Origin: Clostridia bacterium
Lineage (GTDB): Bacteria > Bacillota > Clostridia > Oscillospirales > Acutalibacteraceae
NCBI GenBank assembly: GCA_017439585.1
Contig: JAFSIV010000004.1
Location: 1 to 64,000, forward strand
DNA: 64,000 nucleotides
Direction of reading: 5' to 3'
Shown: positions 26,736 to 32,953 of the stretch, in pieces
How positions within the stretch are numbered: the stretch's first letter is position 1
How the letters are laid out: each line of letters starts with the position of its first letter
Position numbers and translations under genes: made by a program
The notes under the pieces: model-generated
Seen by the model: only the letters and a program-made list of their open reading frames with translations
The model's database searches: none
What the model was told of the DNA's origin: nothing

Positions 26736-26769
26736 AAAACTGCTAACGAAATTTCGTTAGCAGTTTTTT
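26736..26769. terminator. Bidirectional terminator
   Basis: A long perfect hairpin (AAAACTGCTAACGAAA with its complement TTTCGTTAGCAGTTTT) with A-rich and T-rich flanks lies between the convergent phosphatase and LCP genes and can serve both directions. Confidence 0.9.
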
Positions 26770-26771
26770 GC

Positions 26772-27959
26772 TTAGTGTTTCTCTTGGCTTTCGCGCTCTG
26801 CTTTTTGTTCGGGCGAATAATAGTTTTCTTCAAAGATAAAATCTTTAATTTCGCTTCGTGCGTCTTCGATATTATAATAATAATACCAAGTGCCTTTAAT
26901 GGTTTTACCACTTCCCTTAACATTATCATTCGGAATACTAAGCTGGTCAAATTCGGGGGAAGCAGTTATTGCCCAAACTCCCATGGATATAATATCATTG
27001 GTTGAAAGCGAGGTTTCGCATTCGGCAATCATAAGGCTTGCGAGCTCAGGAAGTTTCAGCGGATTCATTTTTTTAATCTCTTTAAACATAGCCGATAGAA
27101 CTTCTTTTTGGCGGTTTCCGCGCTCAACATCACCGTCAATCTTTCTAATTCTGGCAAAACACACCGCCTGAGTTCCCGATAGCCTTTGAAGTCCTGCGGT
27201 TTTAGCCATTGGCTTTTCCATACCGCCGAAATCGGTTTCCAAAACCACGCGGTTTAACTCCTTAACCTCGCGCTCATCAAGTTCAATTTCAATACCGCCT
27301 ATGTAATCAATAATGTGCGCCAGTTCAAAGAAATTCATTGTTACATAATCGGTGATTTCAAGACCGTAATTTTGGTTTAAGGTTTTAACCGAAAGCTGAG
27401 ATTTTCCGTATGCATAGGCGTGGGTCAGTTTATCGTAGGAATGACCGTCAATAGCAACATAACTGTCTCTCGCGATAGAGGTGAGTTTAATCTTTTTATG
27501 CTTCTTATCAATCGTTAAAACAACATTAGCATCCGAACGACCGGTTTTGTTATCTTCTCTTGTATCAAGTCCTAAAAGGGCTATATTTTTATAACCCTCA
27601 TAATCTGCTGAGCCGATACCTAAATTTGCGGTATCAAGCGGGGTGCGCTCGATTTTGTTTAAAAGATTATATGCATATAAGTAAAGCCCTAAGCCTGCCA
27701 CAATGCAGATACATAATAAAACAGCAACAAATTTTAAAAACAAATGCTTTTTGCGTTTTTTCTTTTTTGGGGGCGGTTTTCTTTGCTCAGTTTGCCTTGA
27801 TTTTCTTATTTCGTCAAGGTCATAATACTGTCTTTTAGGGGTAATATCTATCATATCAAAATCATCGTATGATTTTGAATGCGAGGAAATATCGCGTTTT
27901 GAGTTTGAGTATATATCTTTATCGTTATTTAAACCATAATCTTCATTATCTTTATACAT
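26772..27959 (-). CDS. LytR-CpsA-Psr (LCP) family glycopolymer ligase
   Basis: LCP proteins transfer undecaprenyl-linked wall teichoic acid or capsule to peptidoglycan on the outer face. The 395-residue protein has a long charged cytoplasmic tail with a Lys-rich stretch (PPPKKKKRKK), one membrane helix at about 73-94, then the catalytic domain with NIALLGLDTRED, GRSDANVVLTID, LTSIARDSYVAI, NFFELAHIIDYIGGIEI and FARIRKIDGDVERGNRQKEVL, which hold the conserved Arg and Asp residues for the pyrophosphate lipid. It is the only LCP gene in the window and sits 1.5 kb from the polysaccharide operon, so it is the natural candidate to anchor that polymer. Confidence 0.93.
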   Translation of the reverse strand: MYKDNEDYGLNNDKDIYSNSKRDISSHSKSYDDFDMIDITPKRQYYDLDEIRKSRQTEQRKPPPKKKKRKKHLFLKFVAVLLCICIVAGLGLYLYAYNLLNKIERTPLDTANLGIGSADYEGYKNIALLGLDTREDNKTGRSDANVVLTIDKKHKKIKLTSIARDSYVAIDGHSYDKLTHAYAYGKSQLSVKTLNQNYGLEITDYVTMNFFELAHIIDYIGGIEIELDEREVKELNRVVLETDFGGMEKPMAKTAGLQRLSGTQAVCFARIRKIDGDVERGNRQKEVLSAMFKEIKKMNPLKLPELASLMIAECETSLSTNDIISMGVWAITASPEFDQLSIPNDNVKGSGKTIKGTWYYYYNIEDARSEIKDFIFEENYYSPEQKAERESQEKH

Positions 27960-27970
27960 TTTGTTTCTCC

Positions 27971-28000
27971 AAAATAAAATACTCGGCTATCTCGCCGAGT
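27971..28000 (-). terminator. Terminator after dinB (minus strand)
   Basis: Read on the minus strand, a 7-bp stem ACTCGGC/GCCGAGT with a 6-base loop is followed by ATTTTATTTT. It separates dinB from the downstream LCP gene. Confidence 0.75.
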
Positions 28001-28037
28001 ATTATTATATTACAAATTAGAGGAAAAGTAAAGACTT

Positions 28038-29216
28038 CTAAACGGTTGTACCGCGTTTTATTCCGTCAAACCCGAATTTTTTTCGAAGCTCGAATACACA
28101 TTCATCCAACTGCTCCTCCTCGGCCTGTTTTTCGTTTTCGCCGAATAAATCCTGTTGAACGGCGGTTTCACTATCTTTAATATTAATAGCCCTGATACCT
28201 ACCGAACGCAGAGGCTCACCAAAGGTATAATTCTTGCAAAAAAGCTCAAAACCTTGGCGCGCTAAAACGAGGGTGCTGTTGGTGGTGAAATTAAAGGTAT
28301 GACTAAATTCCTTAACCGATAGAGACGCTGTTCTGATATGCACCTGAACTCCGCCTGCATATAGCTTTTTTTGATGCAGGGTATCGCAAATAGATTGAGA
28401 AAAAGAAAGAAAAGCTTTCCAGACCTCATCATTATTAGTAAAATCCTTACCGCGAGTGGTAGATTTTCCTATGCTTTTTGGCTTATGCTCTTCATGTATG
28501 GAGGTTACAGGCGAATTATCAAGCCCCAACGCATAATTTTTGAGCTCAGGTCCTATTTTGCCTAGCAAACGGGTTAAGGTTTCATCATCCGCATCGGTTA
28601 AATCGCCTATTGTATTAATACTTGAGCTTTTTAGCTTGTCACAGGTTTTTTTGCCAACAAAAAGCAGGTCGGATATTGGAAGCTTCCAAACCTTTTCGCG
28701 AAAATTTTCTCGGCTTATAACGGTTACGGCATCAGGCTTTTTCATATCCGAGCCGAGCTTTGCAAAAATTTTATTAAAGCTCACACCCACCGATATAGTA
28801 AGCCCCAATTCTTTTTTTATATCATTTCTTATTTTGTTGGCGATTTCTTCTCCCGAGCCGAATAAAACGGTGCTTCCCGTAACATCCAGCCAACACTCGT
28901 CTATGCCGAAAGGCTCTATTAAATCGGTATACCGAGAGTATATATTAAAGGCTTTTTTTGAATATTCTTCATATTTATCATAAAGGGCAGGGAGGGTTAC
29001 GAGCTCGGGGCATTTGGCTTTTGCTTCAAAAATAGCCTCGGCTGTTTTAACACCGTAGCTTTTGGCTATTTCATTTTTTGCAAGTATTATTCCGTGGCGG
29101 TTTTCCTTGTTTCCGCAAACTGCAACCGGCATACCTTTTAAGGTTGGGTTAAAAAGAAGAGAAACCGATGCGAAAAAGTTATTTAAATCGCAATGAAGTA
29201 TAATTCTGTCTGCCAA
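28038..29216 (-). CDS. dinB: DNA polymerase IV (Y-family translesion polymerase)
   Basis: A 392-residue error-prone polymerase that bypasses lesions. Catalytic residues are D10 in HCDLNNFFASV and D106/E107 in GIDECWLDV; the little-finger domain follows, and QQDLFG at 354-359 is a sliding-clamp binding motif. Start is TTG 29214-29216 behind a perfect AGGAGGTGA. A LexA-type operator lies between the promoter and the start, so the gene is almost certainly in the SOS regulon. The upstream sigma-like gene ends only about 7 bases before this promoter's -35 box with no terminator, so read-through expression is also likely. Confidence 0.94.
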   Translation of the reverse strand: MADRIILHCDLNNFFASVSLLFNPTLKGMPVAVCGNKENRHGIILAKNEIAKSYGVKTAEAIFEAKAKCPELVTLPALYDKYEEYSKKAFNIYSRYTDLIEPFGIDECWLDVTGSTVLFGSGEEIANKIRNDIKKELGLTISVGVSFNKIFAKLGSDMKKPDAVTVISRENFREKVWKLPISDLLFVGKKTCDKLKSSSINTIGDLTDADDETLTRLLGKIGPELKNYALGLDNSPVTSIHEEHKPKSIGKSTTRGKDFTNNDEVWKAFLSFSQSICDTLHQKKLYAGGVQVHIRTASLSVKEFSHTFNFTTNSTLVLARQGFELFCKNYTFGEPLRSVGIRAINIKDSETAVQQDLFGENEKQAEEEQLDECVFELRKKFGFDGIKRGTTV

Positions 29217-29230
29217 AAGCTCACCTCCTC

Positions 29231-29279
29231 AGAACAAGTGTTCTAATGGTATTATACAACTAAATCCACTTAAAGTAAA
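29231..29279 (-). promoter_or_regulatory. dinB promoter with LexA (SOS) box
   Basis: On the minus strand TTTACT (29274-29279), a 17-base spacer and TATAAT (29251-29256) form a promoter. Just downstream at 29231-29244 is the perfect palindrome AGAACAAGTGTTCT, matching the GAAC-N4-GTTC core of the Gram-positive LexA box. Binding there would block early transcription. Confidence 0.9.
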
Positions 29280-29285
29280 GCAAAA

Positions 29286-29594
29286 TTAGGGCTCAAATTT
29301 TTCCAATGCTTTTATATGAAGTCTTTCTATATGGCGTTTGCTGTAATTTAGTATTAAGGCAATTTCCTCTAATGTTCTGCCGAAAACATATTTTTGCATT
29401 AAAAGCTCACAAAGAACAGGGTCATTAAGCTTTGAAATCTTTTTTTCAATTTCTCTTCGAAGCGATTTACATTCGGCTATTTTTTTATTATATTCAGCGA
29501 TATTCTCCTTGTGGGTTGTTTTCAATCTCTTAAATGAATTTATTCTTATTTCCTGATATTTATATTGATTTAGGTATTCTTTCTTTTTTTGCAT
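29286..29594 (-). CDS. Sigma-70 region-4-like helix-turn-helix protein (phage-type)
   Basis: A 102-residue, very basic protein. The N-terminal two thirds are helical and coiled-coil-like (EYNKKIAECKSLRREIEKKISKL). The C-terminus, ELLMQKYVFGRTLEEIALILNYSKRHIERLHIKALEKF, has the spacing of sigma factor region 4, as in DUF1492 and ArpU-like phage late regulators. It overlaps the upstream zinc-ribbon gene by 25 bases and so is probably translated with it. It lacks region 2, so it is not a full sigma factor; it may activate or modify transcription. Confidence 0.68.
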   Translation of the reverse strand: MQKKKEYLNQYKYQEIRINSFKRLKTTHKENIAEYNKKIAECKSLRREIEKKISKLNDPVLCELLMQKYVFGRTLEEIALILNYSKRHIERLHIKALEKFEP

Positions 29595-29962
29595 TTTTTC
29601 TTTTCCTTTGGTAAAATGAAAGCTATATACTGACCATAGCTCAAATTTTTATTATTAATTTTATTATAATTTTCTAAACCTTTAATAATATCGTTTAGAG
29701 AGGTATCGGTTTTTAATATGGGCTTTTTTTTAAAGTTTAAATTATTATCTTTTTTTCGGCATTTATTACTGCAATAATCTTTTTCTCCAACCGCAAGCTT
29801 TACACCGCAATGCTTGCAATGGGTTAAAACCTTTTCAAAAATCTTTTCCGATTTACAGGCAGGGCAGATAAATATAAGCTCATGAGGTGAAGAAACCGAA
29901 TGGGTTTCATAATGCCGTTTTGGGTTTTCAAATTCTAAACCGCAGTTTTTGCAGTAAAACAT
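29570..29962 (-). CDS. Cys-rich zinc-ribbon protein of a phage-like regulatory unit
   Basis: A 130-residue protein with several CxxC pairs: FYCKNCGLEF, FICPACKSEK, THCKHCGVKL and DYCSNKCRKK, suggesting two zinc sites, with a basic C-terminus (KEKKKCKKRK). ATG 29962 is preferred to an earlier in-frame start at 30040 because AGGAGAAG lies just ahead and the earlier start overlaps the promoter region. It is the first gene read from the leftward promoter at 30041-30069. I do not recognise a named family; a DNA- or RNA-binding regulator is a reasonable guess. Confidence 0.65.
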   Translation of the reverse strand: MFYCKNCGLEFENPKRHYETHSVSSPHELIFICPACKSEKIFEKVLTHCKHCGVKLAVGEKDYCSNKCRKKDNNLNFKKKPILKTDTSLNDIIKGLENYNKINNKNLSYGQYIAFILPKEKKKCKKRKNT

Positions 29963-29977
29963 ATTTTTTACTTCTCC

Positions 29978-30069
29978 TTGACAAATGTTAAATTCCGTAT
30001 TATAATAAAGTAAAAATACGGGTTTCCGTAATATAAACACATTATAATACGAAAAAACGAAAATGTCAA
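29978..30069. promoter_or_regulatory. Face-to-face consensus promoters with repeated TACG-type operators
   Basis: Two perfect TTGACA-17-TATAAT promoters point at each other: rightward at 29978-30006 (toward the XRE gene at 30106) and leftward at 30041-30069 (toward the zinc-ribbon gene). Predicted start points are about 20 bases apart with overlapping 5' ends. Between them lies the palindrome TACGGGTTTCCGTA (30017-30030). Related half-sites are at 29993-29999 (TTCCGTA), 30048-30054 (TACGAAA) and 30078-30084 (TACGAAA, within CGAAATTTCG). The layout is that of a phage-type switch. Confidence 0.85.
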
Positions 30070-30105
30070 GTAAAAATTACGAAATTTCGAAATTTGGAGG
30101 AAAAT

Positions 30106-30432
30106 ATGAATTTTATCTACGATTTAATTGAGGAATTATGCGTTAAAAAAGGTATAAATATAACAACTTTATGCCGTGAGTGCGGTATCCCTCGTTCTAT
30201 TATGACCGACTATAAAAAGGGAAGAATAAAAAGCTTATCCTTAAATAATATAACTAAAATAGCTGATTATTTTGGTGTTGAGGTGGGTTATTTATGTGGC
30301 GCACCATTAACAGCCGCAAGTGATGAGGCATTAAAAAAAGCCCTCTTTGGCGAGGGCGTTGTTGTTACAGATGAAATGTGGCAAGAGGTTAAAGATTATG
30401 CCGAATTTATTAAACAAAAATATAGTAAATAA
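30106..30432 (+). CDS. XRE-family repressor-like protein
   Basis: A 108-residue protein with an N-terminal helix-turn-helix (INITTLCRECGIPRSIMTDYKKGRIKSLSLNNITKIADYFGVEVGYLCG) and a short helical C-terminal tail (DEMWQEVKDYAEFIKQKY), a form common in Clostridia and their phages. ATG 30106 follows GGAGG at 30096-30100; the earlier TTG at 30094 contains that ribosome binding site and is rejected. It is transcribed from the rightward promoter of the face-to-face pair and is the obvious candidate to bind the TACG repeats. Confidence 0.87.
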   Translation: MNFIYDLIEELCVKKGINITTLCRECGIPRSIMTDYKKGRIKSLSLNNITKIADYFGVEVGYLCGAPLTAASDEALKKALFGEGVVVTDEMWQEVKDYAEFIKQKYSK

Positions 30433-30472
30433 CAAAAATTCCCGATTGAAATTTCAATCGGGAATTTTTGTT
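30431..30472. terminator. Bidirectional terminator, perfect 42-bp palindrome
   Basis: Two 21-base arms with no loop interruption (core CCCGATTGAAATTTCAATCGGG), flanked by A and T runs, lie between the convergent XRE and esterase genes. Confidence 0.93.
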
Positions 30473-30474
30473 AT

Positions 30475-31314
30475 TTAAAGATTAAATGTAAGCTTTAACC
30501 ATTTTTCTAAGCTTTTGGTCCAGCTTGATGCGTAAAGCACAGAGTCAGTTATATCGGCATCATTATATACTTCTTTATTGCAAAGGGAAATACCATGATG
30601 ACCGTGCGGATAAATATGAAGCTCATAAGGGATCTTTTTTTCAGACATTGCCGAAGCATATAAAATACTGTTCATAACAGGAACGGTTCCGTCTTCCGCA
30701 GTATGCCAGATAAATGCGGGAGGAGTTTTTTCACTAACTCTGCGGTCTGCCGAGAAGTAATCAACCTCATTTTCATCAGGCTCATGACCTAAAAGATTTA
30801 TAAAGCTTCCTTTATGCGCATACTTTTCGTCTGCGGTTATAACAGGATAGCAAAGAACAGAAGCATTAACCGGCTTGCTATCAGGAAAAACTTCGCGAAC
30901 TTCCTTGCAGTCATACATTGTCGAATAATGAGCCACTAAATGCCCGCCTGCTGAAAAGCCTATAATTGCAATTTTTTCAGTATCGCAGTTCCATTTATCT
31001 GCGTTTTTATAAATGAGTTCTAAAACAGATGCCACCTCGCAAAGCTGAGTAGGGAAACGATGGGGAGAAACTGAATAATTAAGTAAAAAGGCATTAAAGC
31101 CTTGATTTAAAAAACTCAGAGCAACAGGCTCAGCTTCGCGCTCGCTGCACATACTGTACCCACCGCCTGGGCAAACAATTATGCAAGGTCTTTTGCGGTT
31201 TTGCTGATTTATTTCAACCAGATTATAGGGCAAATAAAGCTCTAAGGTAGGGTCGGCATTGTTATTACCTAAAAATTCAAAATAATCCTTTAAATGAAGC
31301 TTTTCATATTTCAT
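30475..31314 (-). CDS. Alpha/beta-hydrolase, carbohydrate-esterase-like
   Basis: A 279-residue hydrolase of the BD-FAE/acetyl-esterase type, lacking a signal peptide and so cytoplasmic. Visible are the oxyanion motif CPGGGYSMCSEREAEPVA, nucleophile in GFSAGGHLVAHY, the acid region HTAEDGTVPVMNS, and the histidine in YPHGHHGISL. Members often remove acetyl groups from oligosaccharides. It ends a minus-strand run from the PBP1A gene downward, though the middle genes look unrelated in function. Substrate unknown. Confidence 0.85.
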   Translation of the reverse strand: MKYEKLHLKDYFEFLGNNNADPTLELYLPYNLVEINQQNRKRPCIIVCPGGGYSMCSEREAEPVALSFLNQGFNAFLLNYSVSPHRFPTQLCEVASVLELIYKNADKWNCDTEKIAIIGFSAGGHLVAHYSTMYDCKEVREVFPDSKPVNASVLCYPVITADEKYAHKGSFINLLGHEPDENEVDYFSADRRVSEKTPPAFIWHTAEDGTVPVMNSILYASAMSEKKIPYELHIYPHGHHGISLCNKEVYNDADITDSVLYASSWTKSLEKWLKLTFNL

Positions 31315-31330
31315 AACTTTCTCCTAAATT

Positions 31331-31546
31331 TTATTTTTCAATATATTCAAATCTTTTATAGATTTTACCGTCGCGCTCAACGGTTTCGTTCCACATTGAA
31401 GCAGGTCTCACCCAAAGCCCTTTTTCGCCGTATAAAGCTCTGTAAACCACCATTTCTTCTAAGGTTTCTGAGTTTTTAGCAATGCTGATAACTTCATATT
31501 CATTACCTTTAAAATGACGATATTTTCCAAGTTTTATTTCTTCCAT
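31331..31546 (-). CDS. DUF1653 small protein
   Basis: A 71-residue protein of the DUF1653 family, with KLGKYRHFKGNEYEVISIAKNSETLEEMVVYRALYG split around the central turn, then LWVRPASMWNETV. Many genomes encode it near housekeeping genes; function is unknown. It starts two bases after the GNAT stop and is followed 16 bases later by the esterase. Confidence 0.85.
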   Translation of the reverse strand: MEEIKLGKYRHFKGNEYEVISIAKNSETLEEMVVYRALYGEKGLWVRPASMWNETVERDGKIYKRFEYIEK

Positions 31547-31548
31547 AG

Positions 31549-32064
31549 CTACTCCATACTGTATAAAAAATTAATAGTTTCGTCTATTTCTTTACTATAA
31601 TAATACATTAATGTAAATTCTTCACCGCTTTGTTTTATATCCTTTGTCAGAGCTTTTAAATCACCTAATGGGGAGATAAAATTATTATCCGAAATCTTGC
31701 TTTTAGCCGGTATCGTTTTAAATCCAAAACGCGAATAATAATTAATCAGGCTATCTGTTGCAGGCCGTAAAAATATAAAATGATTTGGAAATTCTTTTTT
31801 AATATTTTCTAAGAGGGTAGCCATATAACCTTTTCCACGCTCGGATTTTAAGGTTGCGGCAGCATAAATATAAACAGAGGGAATAACTTCTTGGTTTAAT
31901 TTTAAATTGCATTCAAAAGCAAAAAGCTCTGCTACCGCTTTTTCGTTTTCTACTAAATATCTGCAAGAATTAAAACAATTACCGAATAAAAATTTTCTAA
32001 ATTCGCTGTCTTCCGTTCCAAAAGCCTCGCAGTATATAAGCTCTAATTCTTTTTTAATATCCAT
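31549..32064 (-). CDS. GNAT-family N-acetyltransferase
   Basis: A 171-residue acetyl-CoA-dependent transferase. The CoA-binding motif is seen as YAAATLKSERGKGYMATLLENI, with an FLRPATDSLINYYSRFGFKTIP ending to the fold. It starts one base after the DUF2156 stop, so the two are probably translated together. Acceptor unknown. Confidence 0.83.
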   Translation of the reverse strand: MDIKKELELIYCEAFGTEDSEFRKFLFGNCFNSCRYLVENEKAVAELFAFECNLKLNQEVIPSVYIYAAATLKSERGKGYMATLLENIKKEFPNHFIFLRPATDSLINYYSRFGFKTIPAKSKISDNNFISPLGDLKALTKDIKQSGEEFTLMYYYSKEIDETINFLYSME

Positions 32065-32065
32065 T

Positions 32066-32947
32066 TTATTTCACCGGAGTGCAAGAATATTTTTTAAGCA
32101 AAATATGAGGATGGTAGGAAAGCTTTGCTTTTCTAAGTCCCTCTAAGCCTAAATCATCCTCGCGGTTTATATATTTATAGCTTTCAAGCTCGTTTAAGGC
32201 AAACTGATTATTTATAACAGTATATGCCTCGCCAAAATCCTTTAAGGCTTTTTCGATATGAATATCAAAAACCTCGTCGTTTATAGCCGAACCTAATGTA
32301 AAAGCAACAGCTTTTTCATTTACTAAAATTATACCGCCTTTAATTTCGAGAGCCTCGAAATTATTCAGAATAATATCAATTCCGTTTTTCTCGCAAAGCA
32401 TATATTTATCAAGTCTATCAATGTTTTCAGCATACCAAACGGCAGCACATTCGCGAACTTTTTCTATATTCTCGGCAGTGATTTTTTCATATTTCCAATT
32501 ATGCTTTTTAGTAAAAGCGTTTATATGGTTACGCTTGCTATGATATTTTTTACCCTTTAAAAAAGCCAAATTTTCTCGCAAATAAATATAGTCGCAAGCA
32601 TCTCGGCTTTCTTTTAAATTATAGTTCTGGCTTTCGGATTCTATAAATTTAGAAAAACGCTCGCCCTCTTGCGCCCAAAAGGCAGGGGACTTGTCCGAAC
32701 AATATTCATATATAAGCTCTAAGCCTTTTTCGAAATTATCACCCATAGGAAGCTTAAAAACCTCACGGTCTTTATTTCCTGATTTAATAATAACCTGACC
32801 TTCGCAAATTGCCATCATATTATTATATGTGCATTGCCAAACTAAAAGATTAACAAAGGAGTTTTCACAGGAGAACTCCTTATTGCTTGCGGTAAATTTT
32901 TTATACAAATCTAAGTCGCTAAGTTCTATTTTTTTGAATTCAAGCAT
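32066..32947 (-). CDS. DUF2156 (phosphatidylglycerol lysyltransferase C-terminal-like) protein
   Basis: A 293-residue soluble protein of the DUF2156 family, which has a double GNAT fold related to the catalytic domain of MprF and to Fem-type aminoacyl transferases. Key parts are YHSKRNHINAFTKKHNWKYEKIT, CAAVWYAENIDR, GGIILVNEKAVAFTLGS and the end VINNQFALNELESYKYINREDDLGLEGLRKAKLSYHP. No membrane domain is present. It lies 6 bases after the PBP1A gene; a role in aminoacylating an envelope component is possible but unproven. Confidence 0.85.
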   Translation of the reverse strand: MLEFKKIELSDLDLYKKFTASNKEFSCENSFVNLLVWQCTYNNMMAICEGQVIIKSGNKDREVFKLPMGDNFEKGLELIYEYCSDKSPAFWAQEGERFSKFIESESQNYNLKESRDACDYIYLRENLAFLKGKKYHSKRNHINAFTKKHNWKYEKITAENIEKVRECAAVWYAENIDRLDKYMLCEKNGIDIILNNFEALEIKGGIILVNEKAVAFTLGSAINDEVFDIHIEKALKDFGEAYTVINNQFALNELESYKYINREDDLGLEGLRKAKLSYHPHILLKKYSCTPVK

Positions 32948-32953
32948 AAAAAA

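Noticed and set aside
28038..30432. Intact prophage around the XRE/sigma-like genes
   Set aside because: No integrase, terminase, portal or attachment repeats; neighbours are chromosomal (dinB, esterase, PBP1A).
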